Position numbers and translations under genes: made by a program. Below the pieces are notes generated by a model. The model was given only the letters and a program-made list of their open reading frames with translations. It made no database searches and was not told the DNA's origin. A stretch of DNA of 64,000 nucleotides from positions 62,001-126,000 of the forward strand of contig NZ_CAJYDW010000002.1 in NCBI RefSeq assembly GCF_913774235.1, in the 5' to 3' direction. The stretch comes from an uncultured Pseudomonas sp. (GTDB lineage Bacteria > Pseudomonadota > Gammaproteobacteria > Pseudomonadales > Pseudomonadaceae). Within the stretch, counting starts at the first letter, position 1, and every line of letters begins with the position of its first letter. Positions 27,780 to 37,576 of this stretch are shown one piece after another.

Positions 27780-28391
27780 TCAAGGCGCCGGGGTAGTCGC
27801 CCTATGACTACGCTGCCGCCGGCGCCAGCCGTCCACCACCCGGAAGGCCAGCAGCGCAGCGCCTATGGCGGCATAGATCGCCCATTCTTCCAGATCCGAG
27901 CGCACGATCCAGAGGTAGTGCAGCAGGCCCAGGCCGAGCACCAGGTAGGCCAGTCGATGCAGCTCCTTCCAGCGCTTGCCCAGCCGCCGCATGGCCGGTC
28001 TATTGGAGGTGACGGCCAGCGCCAGCAGGATCAGCAGCGCTGCGGCGCCGACGATGATGTAGGGGCGGCGCTGCAATTCCACCCCCAGCTGCGACAGGTC
28101 GAAGCCCAGCACGAAGGCCAGGTAGCCGAGGAAATGCAGCAGGGCGTAGGTGAAGGTCCAGAGCCCGAGCTGGCGACGGATCACTGGCCAGAGTTTCCAG
28201 CGGGTGAGGCGCGACAGCGGCGTAAGGCTCAGCGTCAGCAACAGCAGCACCAGGGCGCCGGTACCGAGGTTGTCCACCAGCGCCTTGCCCGGGTCCGGGC
28301 CGAGGGCGAAGATCCACGCTTGGTACAGCCACCACAGCGGCGGGCAGAGCGCAGCGACGAATACCGCGCCGCGCCAGAGCAACAAGCCCAT
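27780..28391 (-). CDS. msrQ: MsrQ, heme-binding membrane subunit of the MsrPQ methionine sulfoxide reductase
   Basis: This 203-residue, six-helix protein of the YedZ/FRD family carries b-type hemes and passes quinone or flavin electrons to periplasmic MsrP. Heme-ligand histidines are expected in [38 protein letters not shown] (H in KELHRL and LLHYLW). The fragment [20 protein letters not shown] is typical of the family. The ATG overlaps the last base of the msrP stop (TGATG), so translation is coupled. With MsrP it repairs oxidised methionines in envelope proteins. Confidence 0.95.
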   Translation of the reverse strand: MGLLLWRGAVFVAALCPPLWWLYQAWIFALGPDPGKALVDNLGTGALVLLLLTLSLTPLSRLTRWKLWPVIRRQLGLWTFTYALLHFLGYLAFVLGFDLSQLGVELQRRPYIIVGAAALLILLALAVTSNRPAMRRLGKRWKELHRLAYLVLGLGLLHYLWIVRSDLEEWAIYAAIGAALLAFRVVDGWRRRQRSHRATTPAP

Positions 28392-29401
28392 CAGTAATTT
28401 CTCCGCAGATCCATGCCAGCGTAGAGCGAGGCCACTTCCTCGCCATAGCCATTGAACATCAGCGTCGGCCGTACGTTGGGGCTGAACAGGCCGCTCGGCA
28501 GGCGCCGCTCCCGGGCCTGGCTCCAGCGCGGGTGATCGACTTCCGGATTGACGTTGGCATAGAAGCCGTACTCATTGGGCGCCATGCCCTGCCAGGTGGT
28601 GCGCGGCTGCTCTTCTACCAGGCTGATGCGGACGATGGACTTGATGCCCTTGAAGCCGTACTTCCAGGGCACGATCAGGCGCAGCGGCGCGCCATTCTGG
28701 TTGGGCAGCACCCGCCCGTACATGCCCACCGTCATCAGCGTCAGCGGATGCATGGCTTCGTCCAGGCGCAGGCCTTCCACATAGGGCCAGTCCAGCAAGG
28801 CAAAGCTGGAGTTCATGCCGGGCATGTGCTTCGGGTCCTTGAGTGTCTCGAACCTCACGTAGCGCGCCTTGCCGTTCGGTTCGACGCGCTTGAGCAGGCT
28901 GGCCAGCGGAAAGCCGAGCCAGGGGATGACCATCGACCAGGCCTCGACGCACCTCATGCGGTAGATGCGCTCTTCCAGGGTGTCGGGGCCGAACAGGTCC
29001 TCCAGGCCATAGGTACCGGGCTTGCCGACCTCGCCGTCCACCACCACGCTCCAGGGCTGGGTGGGCAACTGGGCGGCATGGGCGGCGGGATCGCTCTTGT
29101 CCGGGCCGAATTCGTAGAAGTTGTTGTAGTGGGTGGCGTCCTTGAACGGGGTGATGTCCTCGCCCTTGACCGTGGCCGCCTGCCAGCGGGTGTCCGGCAG
29201 CTTGCGCTCGAACCAGTCCGGGCCCTTGGCGGCCTCGACGTCGCGGTAGGTGGACGCGGCCGCCAGTGCCCAGCCGGGCAGGGCGGCGCCGGCCAGCAGG
29301 GCGCCGCTGGCACCGAGCAACTGGCGACGAGAAAGATAAACGGCTTCGGGCGTGATCTCCGACGCACGACAGGCGGAGCGCGGAACGATCTTGATCGGCA
29401 T
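28391..29401 (-). CDS. msrP: MsrP, periplasmic molybdopterin-dependent protein-methionine-sulfoxide reductase
   Basis: This 336-residue catalytic subunit (YedY) reduces methionine sulfoxide in periplasmic proteins with a molybdenum-pterin cofactor. It has a Tat leader containing [24 protein letters not shown] (twin arginines followed by a hydrophobic core). Conserved cofactor segments include [17 protein letters not shown] and [20 protein letters not shown], where the cysteine ligates molybdenum. The start at 29401 is chosen because GAGG precedes that ATG and the leader begins there; a longer frame to 29428 is unneeded. It is the first gene of the msrPQ operon and lies divergent from the dihydroxyacetone kinase gene. 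Confidence 0.95.
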   Translation of the reverse strand: MPIKIVPRSACRASEITPEAVYLSRRQLLGASGALLAGAALPGWALAAASTYRDVEAAKGPDWFERKLPDTRWQAATVKGEDITPFKDATHYNNFYEFGPDKSDPAAHAAQLPTQPWSVVVDGEVGKPGTYGLEDLFGPDTLEERIYRMRCVEAWSMVIPWLGFPLASLLKRVEPNGKARYVRFETLKDPKHMPGMNSSFALLDWPYVEGLRLDEAMHPLTLMTVGMYGRVLPNQNGAPLRLIVPWKYGFKGIKSIVRISLVEEQPRTTWQGMAPNEYGFYANVNPEVDHPRWSQARERRLPSGLFSPNVRPTLMFNGYGEEVASLYAGMDLRRNY

Positions 29402-29612
29402 GTGAACCTCGACAGGGGCAGCGCGCACCGCGGCGCGGTGAACGATCAGCGTGAGACATCCCGGTCACGAAAAGCTTCCACGCGCTGACGATAGCCTGCC
29501 GCGTCGGTCCGGCGAAAGGCCGTCGCGCTTTGACGAGTGCCGCCCTGGCGTTCGCCGGGCAGGTCAGGGACCCCGTGCCATACTGCAGAACCCTCGCCCT
29601 CAGGAGTGCCCG

Positions 29613-31310
29613 ATGAAGAAGCTGATCAACAGCCCCACCGCGGTGGTGCGTGAATTGCTCGAAGGTCTGGTTAGCCTCGATCCCGGCTTGGCCTTGCTAG
29701 CCGACGAACAGGTGATCCTGCGGCAGCCGCTGGCCGCAGCGGGCGATCGCCCGGTGGCGGTGATCTCCGGTGGGGGCAGCGGTCACGAACCGGCCCATGC
29801 CGGCTACGTGGGCGAGGGGATGCTGACCGCCGCGGTGGCCGGTGACGTCTTCACCTCGCCCAGCGTGGACGCGGTCCTGGCGGCCATCCGTGCGGCCGCT
29901 GGTCCCGCCGGGGCATTGCTGGTGGTGAAGAACTATACCGGCGACCGCCTCAACTTCGGCCTCGCCGCCGAACTGGCCCGCAGCGAAGGCATTCCCGTGG
30001 AGACGGTGCTGGTGGCCGATGACGCCGCCCTGCGCCATACCGTGGCCCCTGAGAAGCGGCGGGGCATCGCGGGCACCGTGCTGATCCACAAGCTCGCAGG
30101 CGCTGCGGCGGCTGCGGGCCTGCCGCTGGCCGAGGTGGCCGGTCTGGCCCGGGCGGCAAGTGCCGAACTGCGCAGCATGGGTGTGGCGCTTGGCGCCTGC
30201 ACCGTGCCGGCGGTAGGACATCCGGGCTTCGCGCTGGCGGACGACGAGGTGGAATGGGGCCTGGGTATCCATGGCGAGCAGGGCGTCGAACGCGGTCCCT
30301 GGCTGGGCGCCGATGCCACCGTGGCGCGGCTGCTGGATACCCTGATCGAAGACGGCGGCTATCCCGCGGGCACCCGCCTGGCGCTGTTGGTCAATGGCCT
30401 GGGTGCCACGCCACCACTGGAGCTCGCCCTGGTGGCGCGGGCGGCGTTGATCGAGCTGCGACGACGTGGGCTGGTGGTGGAGCGGGCCTGGACCGGCACC
30501 TTCCTCAGCGCCCTGGACATGCCCGGCTGCTCGCTGTCGTTGCTGCCGGTGGACGAGGACCGCTTGGCCTGGCTGGATGCTCCGACCCGGGCGCGGGCCT
30601 GGCCCGGCGACGGTCGACTGCCGGCCACGCCCGGCCGGTTGCCCGCGCCTCAGGCGCCGAGCGAGGCGGCGACCGGGGCACCGGGGCCCCTGGCGGAGTC
30701 CTTGCACAGGGCGGCGACGGCGGTGATCGCCAGTCTGCTGGCCAATGAAGCGCGCCTGACCGAACTGGATAGCCGCGCGGGCGATGGCGACCTGGGCACC
30801 AGCCTGGCCCGCGGCGCCGAGGCCATCAAGGCATTACCGGCCTCGGCCTGGTACACCCCGGCGACGGCCCTGGCGGCCATGGGCCAGGCGCTGCGGCGGG
30901 CCATCGGCGGCAGTTCCGGGCCCTTCTATGCCTGCGCCCTGGTCCGCGCTGCTCAGGTGCTGGAAGGAGTGGAACGGCCCACCCTGGCCCAGTGGGCCGA
31001 GGCCTTCGAGCAGGGTGTCCAGGCCCTGGCCGAACTGGGCGGTGCCCAGCCGGGACAGCGCACCATGCTCGATGCACTGAGACCCGCCGCGGATGCCTTG
31101 CACGCGGCCGCGCACGCTGGTTCGCCACCCGCACAGGCCTTCGCCGCGGCGCTCGCTGCTGCCCGGAAGGGCGCCGAGGCTACCGCCGATATGGCCCCGG
31201 CCCAGGGGCGTGCCAGCTACCTGGGCAACCGAGCGCTGGGCATTCCCGACGGCGGTGCGGTGGCCGTGGTGTGCTGGCTGGAGGCGCTGGAGCCGGTGAT
31301 CGCCGCCTAG
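29613..31310 (+). CDS. Fused ATP-dependent dihydroxyacetone kinase (DhaK-DhaL domains)
   Basis: The 565-residue protein joins a DAK1 (DhaK) domain, about residues 1-330, to a DAK2 (DhaL) domain, about 360-565. The substrate domain shows VISGGGSGHEPAHAGYVGEGMLTAA, KNYTGDRLNFG and GLGIHGEQGVERG, whose histidine forms the hemiaminal with dihydroxyacetone. The ATP domain shows DSRAGDGDLGTSLARGAEA and GSSGPFYACALVRAA, with Mg-binding aspartates in GDGD. This single-chain form uses ATP directly instead of the phosphotransferase system. It converts dihydroxyacetone or glyceraldehyde to the phosphate. CAGGAG precedes the ATG. No glycerol genes adjoin it. Confidence 0.93.
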   Translation: MKKLINSPTAVVRELLEGLVSLDPGLALLADEQVILRQPLAAAGDRPVAVISGGGSGHEPAHAGYVGEGMLTAAVAGDVFTSPSVDAVLAAIRAAAGPAGALLVVKNYTGDRLNFGLAAELARSEGIPVETVLVADDAALRHTVAPEKRRGIAGTVLIHKLAGAAAAAGLPLAEVAGLARAASAELRSMGVALGACTVPAVGHPGFALADDEVEWGLGIHGEQGVERGPWLGADATVARLLDTLIEDGGYPAGTRLALLVNGLGATPPLELALVARAALIELRRRGLVVERAWTGTFLSALDMPGCSLSLLPVDEDRLAWLDAPTRARAWPGDGRLPATPGRLPAPQAPSEAATGAPGPLAESLHRAATAVIASLLANEARLTELDSRAGDGDLGTSLARGAEAIKALPASAWYTPATALAAMGQALRRAIGGSSGPFYACALVRAAQVLEGVERPTLAQWAEAFEQGVQALAELGGAQPGQRTMLDALRPAADALHAAAHAGSPPAQAFAAALAAARKGAEATADMAPAQGRASYLGNRALGIPDGGAVAVVCWLEALEPVIAA

Positions 31311-31547
31311 GTTCTATACGAAAGGTGCTGCGCGCTCAGCGGAGGACGCTCAAAGGCAGGGACCATACCGGTGAAAAGTAGCTGGCCGCCGTGGTGAGCG
31401 AGCCCGGATGGACCGGCCACGTCAGCCAGCCGCGTTCGAGCGCAGCGGGTGCGGCGTGGCCCCAGGAAAAAGCCAGCGCAGCGGTGGCACCGGCGCCGCT
31501 TGCAGGCAGTCCACCGGCAGGACTCCCATCCTTTCTGGAGACCGCCG

Positions 31548-32810
31548 ATGTCCATCCTGCCGCGGATGCCGGCCTTCGATTCGAGCCTGGCGCTGCTCTC
31601 CGAGGGCTATGCCTTCATCAGCAACCGTTGCGAGCGCCTGGGGCGCGATGTCTTCGCTACCCGGCTGCTCCTGCAGCCCACGCTCTGCCTGCGCGGCGCG
31701 GCGGCTGTGGAGCTGTTCTATCGCGAAGAGCGTTTCAGCCGGGTGGACGCTGCGCCCTGGCAGCTACGCAAGACCCTGTTCGGTGACGGCGGCGTCCAGG
31801 GGCTGGATGGCGCTGCCCATCGCCAGCGCAAGACGCTGTTCATCGAGATCACTCGCCCGGCACGCGTCGAGGCGCTGATCGCCCGGGTGGAGCAGGAGTG
31901 GCGTAGCCGCCTGCGGCTCTGGCAGGCGCGTGACCAGATCATCCTGCTGGACGAGCTGCATCGGCTCTATGCGCGTGCCGTGTGCGACTGGGCCGGCGTT
32001 CGTCTCGCCGAGGACGAGGAAGGGCGGCGTTGTGCCGAGCTGGTCGCGCTGATCGAGGGGGCGGGCAGCGTCGGTCTGGCTCATCTTGCCGCCCGCCGGG
32101 CACGGCGCCGGCTGGAGTTCTGGCTGGGCGGGCAGATCGAGCAGGCGCGCGAGCAACCGCCCCCGGCCGGCAGCGCCCTGGAGCTGGTCGCCGCGCACCG
32201 GGACGGCGACGGTGTCCTGCTTTCGCCCCGGGTGGCCGCGGTGGAGCTGCTCAATGTGTTGCGGCCGACGGTGGCCGTGGCGCGCTTTTCCACCTTTGCC
32301 GCCCTGGCGCTGTACAAACAACCGGCCTGGCGTGAACGGCTGAGAGCCGATCCCGCCGCCCGGGTGCCCTTCGCCCAGGAGGTACGACGCTTCTATGCCT
32401 TCTTTCCCTTCACCGCGGCCCGGGTGCGGGAGACCTTCGAATGGCAGGGCGTCACCTTTCCCCGCGGTACGCGGGTCTTGCTGGATCTCTATGGCACCAA
32501 CCGCGATCCGCGCAGCTGGGAGCGTCCCGAGGTGTTCGATCCCATGCGCTTTCTCGCGGAACAGGAACCGGAGGCCGCCTTCGTACCTCAGGGCGGCGGC
32601 GACGTCGTGCTGGGGCATCGCTGTCCCGGTGAAGGCATCGCCCTGGAGCTCATGAGCTCCGCCCTGCGCCTGCTGCTCCAGGACATGACCTACCAGGTGC
32701 CGACTCAGGACCTGCGCATCGACCTGGCACGGATGCCCATGCGCCCCGCCAGTGGCCTGATCCTGAGCCAGGTCCAGCAGGTACAGCGGACTCGCAGTCC
32801 GGTCAGCTAG
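31548..32810 (+). CDS. Cytochrome P450 fatty-acid peroxygenase, CYP152 family
   Basis: This 420-residue P450 uses H2O2 instead of a reductase. The CYP152 hallmarks are the I-helix RPTVAVARF with R239-P240 (in place of the acid-alcohol pair; R242-P243 in Bacillus P450 BS-beta) and the heme loop GGGDVVLGHRCPGEG with ligand C359. Q84, in GGVQGLDGAAHRQRK, corresponds to Gln85 of BS-beta rather than His85 of the decarboxylase OleT, so hydroxylation of fatty acids is more likely than alkene formation. CTGGAG precedes the ATG at 31548, and the length is almost that of BS-beta (417). The gene stands alone after a 237-base gap with no feature and converges on the TPP-enzyme gene. Confidence 0.92.
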   Translation: MSILPRMPAFDSSLALLSEGYAFISNRCERLGRDVFATRLLLQPTLCLRGAAAVELFYREERFSRVDAAPWQLRKTLFGDGGVQGLDGAAHRQRKTLFIEITRPARVEALIARVEQEWRSRLRLWQARDQIILLDELHRLYARAVCDWAGVRLAEDEEGRRCAELVALIEGAGSVGLAHLAARRARRRLEFWLGGQIEQAREQPPPAGSALELVAAHRDGDGVLLSPRVAAVELLNVLRPTVAVARFSTFAALALYKQPAWRERLRADPAARVPFAQEVRRFYAFFPFTAARVRETFEWQGVTFPRGTRVLLDLYGTNRDPRSWERPEVFDPMRFLAEQEPEAAFVPQGGGDVVLGHRCPGEGIALELMSSALRLLLQDMTYQVPTQDLRIDLARMPMRPASGLILSQVQQVQRTRSPVS

Positions 32811-32820
32811 GCCGAGTCCG

Positions 32821-34425
32821 TCAGGCCGGGGCGAAGGGCGGTTCCTCGCGGATCTCGATCAGCAGCGGCCGGTCGTCCGGCGCCTCGGTAAGCAGCGCCT
32901 GCAGGTGATCCAGGTCGCGGGCGCGCTCGGCGATGCAGCCGAAGGCCTGCGCCAGAGCGAGGAAATCCGGGGTGACCAGATCGACGCCCAGCGGGGTGAT
33001 GTCCCGGCGCTCCATGTAGCGGCGGATTTCGCCATAGCCGTGGTTGTTCCACAGCAGTATGACGATGCCCAGGCGCGCCTCTACGGCGCTCGCCAGCTCG
33101 CTCAGGGTGAACAGCAGGCCGCCGTCGCCCACCAGGCACACCACCGGGCGCGTCGGCTCGGCCAGGCGGGCACCCAGGGCGGCCGGCAGGCCATAGCCCA
33201 GGGTGCCGTAGCCGGTGGAGGCATTGAACCAGCGCCGTGGCCCGTCCAGCTCCACCAGGTGGTTGCCGGCATAGACGGTCTGGGTCGAGTCGCCCACGTA
33301 GCGGGCGTCGGGCAGGGCGGTTCGCACGCGGTCGAACAACGCGCGGAAGTGCGTCCAGCCGGCCAGTTCGGCCGCCAGGGCCGCCTGGGCCTGGGCGGTG
33401 CGTTGGGCACCGGGACTTAGCGGGTCGAGCGTACGGGCCGGCAGGCGCGCGAGCAGGCCGCGCAGCGCGGCCCGGGCATCGCCCACCAGGCCCAGCCAGG
33501 GCTGGTGGTTGGTCACCAGCATCCGCGGGTCCAGGTCGATGCGGATCAGATCGCCGGTCAGGCGGAAGCCGCCGTCGAAGACCACGTCGTAGTCGGTCTC
33601 GCCTAGTTCGGTACCCACCGCCAGGATGACATCCGCCTCGCGCGCCAGCGCGCGTACCGGTGGCAGCGCCTGGTTGCTGCCCAGCGCCAGGGGATGGTGG
33701 GGTGGCAGCAGGCCCTTGGCATTGATGGTGGTGGCGGTAGGGGCGTCCAGGGCCGCGGCCAGGTCGCGTACCTCGGCGGCTGCATCCTGGCAGCCGCCCC
33801 CGATCAGCAACAGCGGGCGCTCGGCGCTGCGCAGGCGTTCGGCGGCGCGGTCGAGCAGGGTGGCGGCCGGTTCCGCTCGCGCCAGCGTGGGCTTGGGCAG
33901 CAGCCGCAGGTGCTGCGCCGGTGCAGTGATGATGTCCAGCGGCAATTCCAGATGGACCGGCCGCGGCCGCTCGCCTTCGAACACCGCGAAGGCTCGGGCC
34001 AGCACCCCAGGCAGGCTGTCCACGTCCAGCAGGGTGTGACTGAAGGCGGTCACCCCGGCGGTCAGGCTGCGCTGGTTGGGCAATTCATGGAGATAGCCGG
34101 CGCCATGGCCGAGGCGGGCACGTTCGTTGACGCTGGAGATCACCAGCATGGGCACCGAATCGGCGTAGGCCTGGGCCATGGCGGTGAGGCTATTGGTCAG
34201 CCCCGGTCCGCTGATGACGAAGCATACCCCTGGGCGACCGCTAGCACGGGCGTACCCGTCGGCCATGAAGCCGGCGCCCTGTTCGTGGCGTGGGGTGATG
34301 TGACGGATGCCGCTGCCGGGCAGGCCGCGGTAGAGCTCCACGGTGTGCACCCCGGGAATGCCGAACACGGTATCTACGCCCCAGGCGGCCAGTTGGCGGA
34401 CCAGGTATTCGCCACAGGTGGTCAT
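32821..34425 (-). CDS. Thiamine-diphosphate-dependent decarboxylase of the guanidino locus (5-guanidino-2-oxopentanoate decarboxylase-like)
   Basis: This 534-residue acetolactate-synthase-fold enzyme has the N-terminal TPP glutamate segment ITPRHEQGAGFMADGYARASG, FAD/central domain LLIGGGCQDAAAEV, and the C-terminal TPP motif GDGGLLFTLSELASAVE...WNNHGYG (GDG to NN). Relatives include AruI, which decarboxylates 5-guanidino-2-oxopentanoate to 4-guanidinobutyraldehyde in the arginine transaminase route, and PA1417 of P. aeruginosa, which lies at the matching place beside gbuA. A product two steps before the GbuA substrate fits this locus. Generic acetolactate or benzoylformate-type activity cannot be excluded. 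It is followed upstream on its strand by the symporter gene, 24 bases away. Confidence 0.85.
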   Translation of the reverse strand: MTTCGEYLVRQLAAWGVDTVFGIPGVHTVELYRGLPGSGIRHITPRHEQGAGFMADGYARASGRPGVCFVISGPGLTNSLTAMAQAYADSVPMLVISSVNERARLGHGAGYLHELPNQRSLTAGVTAFSHTLLDVDSLPGVLARAFAVFEGERPRPVHLELPLDIITAPAQHLRLLPKPTLARAEPAATLLDRAAERLRSAERPLLLIGGGCQDAAAEVRDLAAALDAPTATTINAKGLLPPHHPLALGSNQALPPVRALAREADVILAVGTELGETDYDVVFDGGFRLTGDLIRIDLDPRMLVTNHQPWLGLVGDARAALRGLLARLPARTLDPLSPGAQRTAQAQAALAAELAGWTHFRALFDRVRTALPDARYVGDSTQTVYAGNHLVELDGPRRWFNASTGYGTLGYGLPAALGARLAEPTRPVVCLVGDGGLLFTLSELASAVEARLGIVILLWNNHGYGEIRRYMERRDITPLGVDLVTPDFLALAQAFGCIAERARDLDHLQALLTEAPDDRPLLIEIREEPPFAPA

Positions 34426-34449
34426 GGGTTCGGTCTCCTTCGACGTCGA

Positions 34450-35829
34450 TCAGGCGGGCCGGGCGGCCGCGCAGGCTCTGGGGGTGAGCAGGCTCACCAG
34501 GACGAAGCTGGCCAGGCTCAGCCCCAGGCTGAAATAGATGGGGGTATTGGCTTCCAGGCCATCCTTGAGCATGAAGACGATGGCCGCAACGGATCCCAAC
34601 AGCATGCTCGCCAGGGCGCCGGCGGTGGTGGCCCGGCGCCAGAGGATGGCGCCCAGCAGCGGTACCAGGATGCCACCGACCAGCAGGTTGTAGGCCAGGG
34701 TGAGGGCACCGATCACGTCGTTCACCAACAGCGCGATGGCCAGTACGGCGAGGCCGGTGAGTCCGGTGAACAGCCGGGCCATGCCCAGGCTCGAGGCCTT
34801 GCCGCCCCGTAGCCGGGGCAACAGGTCTTCGGTCAGGGTGGTCGAGGCGGCCAACAGACCGGCGCTGGCGGTGGACATCATGGCAGCCAGGGCGGCGGCG
34901 ATCACCAGGCCGCGGATACCGTCCGGCAAGGCGGCGCGGACGATGGCGGCGAAGGCGTTGTTGGCGTCGGCGAGATCGGGCAGCAGGATGCGTGCACACA
35001 TGCCGATCAGAGCGCCGACCAGGCCATAGAGCACGCAGTAGATGCCGGCGAGGCTACCGGCCACTCGCGCCACCCGCTCGCTACGCGCGGTGAAGACGCG
35101 CTGCCAGATGTCCTGGCCGATGAGGATGCCGAAGAAGTAGATCAGGAAGTAGGTGAGGATGGTGTCGTAGCCGATGGTGGTCAGGGCGAAGGCGCTGGCC
35201 GGCAGCTTGGCCACCAGGGCGTCCCAGCCGCCGACCCGGGTCAGACAGAGCGGCAGCAGGACGAACATCAGGCCTACCGTCTTGATGACGAATTGGACGA
35301 TGTCGGTCAGCGTCAGCGACCACATGCCGCCGATGCTGGAATAGACCACCACCACGCCACCGCCAAGCAGGATGGCGCTCCAGAAGGGCAATTCGAACAG
35401 CACCTGGATCACGGTGCCGATGGCCAGGGTCGAGACCACGCTGATCATCAACGCGTAGACGAACATGATGGCGGCGCTGGCCTGGCGCGCCAGCGGCGTG
35501 TAGCGCCGTTCCAGCACCTGGGTCACGGTGAAGATGCGCAGCTTGAGCAGCGGCTTGGCGAGGAACAGGTTGAGCACCAGGATGCCGCCGCCGAGCATGG
35601 CGCACAGCCAGAAGCCCGACAGGCCGTGGACATAGCCCAGGCGTACGGTGCCCACGGTGGCCGCACCGCCCAGCACCGTGGCCGCCATGGTACCCAGATA
35701 GCAGGCCGGACCGAGATTGCGGCCGGCGACGAGGAACTCTTCCTGGTTGCGGGCGCGACGCATGCCGTACCAGCCGAGCAGGAGCATGGCCAGGGCATAG
35801 GCCAGGACGACGGAAATATCCAGGATCAT
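34450..35829 (-). CDS. Sodium:solute symporter (SSS family) of the guanidino locus
   Basis: This 459-residue protein has about 13 transmembrane segments. SSS-family signatures include YGMRRARNQEEFLVAGRNLGP, AATVLGGAATVGTVRLGYVHG and AALAAMMSTASAGLLAASTTL, the A-A-x-M-S-T-A stretch being the sodium-site motif in helix 8. The start at 35829 gives the usual short N-terminus; the frame stays open far upstream, but that part overlaps the NCS1 permease gene. It lies between the TPP enzyme and the NCS1 transporter, all on one strand with gbuA, matching PA1418 in P. aeruginosa. Its substrate is probably a guanidino acid or the related 2-oxo acid, by context only. Confidence 0.9.
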   Translation of the reverse strand: MILDISVVLAYALAMLLLGWYGMRRARNQEEFLVAGRNLGPACYLGTMAATVLGGAATVGTVRLGYVHGLSGFWLCAMLGGGILVLNLFLAKPLLKLRIFTVTQVLERRYTPLARQASAAIMFVYALMISVVSTLAIGTVIQVLFELPFWSAILLGGGVVVVYSSIGGMWSLTLTDIVQFVIKTVGLMFVLLPLCLTRVGGWDALVAKLPASAFALTTIGYDTILTYFLIYFFGILIGQDIWQRVFTARSERVARVAGSLAGIYCVLYGLVGALIGMCARILLPDLADANNAFAAIVRAALPDGIRGLVIAAALAAMMSTASAGLLAASTTLTEDLLPRLRGGKASSLGMARLFTGLTGLAVLAIALLVNDVIGALTLAYNLLVGGILVPLLGAILWRRATTAGALASMLLGSVAAIVFMLKDGLEANTPIYFSLGLSLASFVLVSLLTPRACAAARPA

Positions 35830-35891
35830 CGAAGGGATCTCTTGTAGGTGTGAGGAGCCGGCTCGGCCGGCCCCGATTGGGCTGGGCGTGC

Positions 35892-37394
35892 TCAGGCGAT
35901 GCCGGCGCGCTCCAGCGGATGATCGGCGACCCGCCGTGGCCGCCGCGCTCCGGCGGGGCCGTAGACGCTGGCGGGCTCGGGGAAGGCGAGCAGCAGTGCC
36001 AGGTAGAGCAGGGCGGCGCTGCCCAGGCTCAGGGGCAGGCTCAGGTCGATGCCGCCGGCCAGCTCTCCCAACGGCCCGACGAACTGGCCGGGCAGGTTGA
36101 CGAAGGCCAGGCCGAGCAGGGCGCTGGGAATCCAGGCGCCCATACCGCGCCAATTCCAGCCGTGGTGGAACCAGTAGCGCCCGCCGCGCTCGCCGCGGGT
36201 GAACACCTGGAGGTCGTCCGGGCAGTAGAAGCCGCGGCGCACCAGCAGGCCAAGAATCATGATCACCATCCAGGGCGTGGTGCAGGTCACGATCAGCACG
36301 GCGAAGGTCGATACGCTCTGCACCAGGTTGAAAGCGAAGCGCCCGATGAAGATGAAGGCGATGGCCGCCAGGCCGATCAGCAGGGTCGCCCGCACCCGGG
36401 TCAGCAGTCGCGGCAGCACGCTGGAGAGATCCAGGCCGGTGCCGTAGAGCGCCGTGGTCCCGGTGGAGAGGCCGCCAATCACCGCCAGCAGGCACACCGG
36501 CAGGAAGTACCAGGTCGGTGCTATGGCCAGCAGGCCACCGACGTAGTTGTTCTGGGCGATGTAGTCGGGGGCGCGCACCGCCACCAGGGAGGCGGTGGCC
36601 AGGCCGAACAGGAAGGGGATCAGGGTGGCCGCCTGGGCGGCGATCACCGCCAGCAGGATGCGTCCACGCGGCGTCTGCCGCGGGATATAGCGCGACCAGT
36701 CACCCAGGAAGGCACCAAAGGACACCGGGTTGCTCATGGCCACCAGGGCGGCGCCGACGAAGGCTGCCCAGAAACCCGGCTGGCCCAGTTGCAGGCTGCC
36801 GGCATAGGCGGCGTCGAAGCCCCCGGCGAAGGCCGGAATGCCCAGCAGGAACAGCAGGCTGGCGCTGACCACCGCGATCTTATTGACCCACAGCATGAAG
36901 CGGAAGCCATAGAGGCAGACCGTCAGCACCAGCACGGCGAACAGGCCGTAGGCCAGGCCCAGGCTCAGGGCGTTCTCCGGCAGTCCGACCAGACGCTGGG
37001 CACCACCGACCAGAGCATCACCGGAACTCCACACCGACAGCGAGAAGAAGGCGATGGCGGTGAGCAGCGACAGGAAGGAGCCGACGATACGGCCGTGCAC
37101 GCCGAAATGGGCGCCGGACGAGACCGCGTTGTTGGTGCCGTTGAGGGCGCCGAACAAGCCCATGGGGGCCAGGATCAGCGCACCGCAGGCGACCCCGGCG
37201 ACGATGGCCAGCACCCCGGCCTGGAACGACAGCCCGAACAGGATCGGAAAGCTCCCCAGTACCGCTGTGGCGAAGGTATTGGCGCCGCCGAAGATCAGGC
37301 GGAACAGGTCGAAGGGAGTGGCGCTACGTTCGTGGTCCGGAATCTGCTCGACCCCGAAGGTTTCGACACGGGTGATGCCGTCATGATGGTCCAT
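35892..37394 (-). CDS. Purine-cytosine permease-like transporter (NCS1 family)
   Basis: This 500-residue, ~12-helix NCS1 protein shows GANTFATAVLGSFPILFGLSFQ near the N-terminus, ALVAMSNPVSFGAFLGDWSRYIPRQTPR (the conserved W-S-R-Y-x-P of this family) and a long cytoplasmic C-terminus. NCS1 members move nucleobases, hydantoins, allantoin or thiamine precursors with Na+ or H+. In this locus (gbuA upstream, SSS symporter downstream, same strand; compare PA1419) a guanidino or urea-like substrate is plausible. The ATG at 37394 is followed by a histidine-rich MDHHDGITRVETFGVEQIPD start. Confidence 0.88.
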   Translation of the reverse strand: MDHHDGITRVETFGVEQIPDHERSATPFDLFRLIFGGANTFATAVLGSFPILFGLSFQAGVLAIVAGVACGALILAPMGLFGALNGTNNAVSSGAHFGVHGRIVGSFLSLLTAIAFFSLSVWSSGDALVGGAQRLVGLPENALSLGLAYGLFAVLVLTVCLYGFRFMLWVNKIAVVSASLLFLLGIPAFAGGFDAAYAGSLQLGQPGFWAAFVGAALVAMSNPVSFGAFLGDWSRYIPRQTPRGRILLAVIAAQAATLIPFLFGLATASLVAVRAPDYIAQNNYVGGLLAIAPTWYFLPVCLLAVIGGLSTGTTALYGTGLDLSSVLPRLLTRVRATLLIGLAAIAFIFIGRFAFNLVQSVSTFAVLIVTCTTPWMVIMILGLLVRRGFYCPDDLQVFTRGERGGRYWFHHGWNWRGMGAWIPSALLGLAFVNLPGQFVGPLGELAGGIDLSLPLSLGSAALLYLALLLAFPEPASVYGPAGARRPRRVADHPLERAGIA

Positions 37395-37576
37395 GGATGA
37401 CGCCTCGACACGGTTATACGCAGGCCAGGGCCGCGCTCTTGTTGTCGACGGACCGGGCGGTCCATCGGGGTGTTCGGCAGTGAAAGGACAGCGGGTGGGC
37501 GACCGTCATGGCGGGTCGCCTCACCTGGGTGCCTGCGCGACGTCCGCTCGCGAGACGTCGCGCAGGCTTTCCGGAC

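Noticed and set aside
28532-29488. 318-codon + strand ORF antisense to msrP
   Set aside because: Shadow frame with His/Val/Gly-rich composition and no domain; msrP on the other strand is unambiguous.
31311-31547. Additional gene between the dihydroxyacetone kinase and P450 genes
   Set aside because: The frames present are short or are upstream extensions of the P450 frame; no ribosome-binding site or domain was found.
34450-36495. 681-codon frame extending the SSS symporter upstream into the NCS1 permease gene
   Set aside because: The conserved symporter start is at 35829; the upstream part is Arg/Pro-rich shadow sequence, so no fusion exists.
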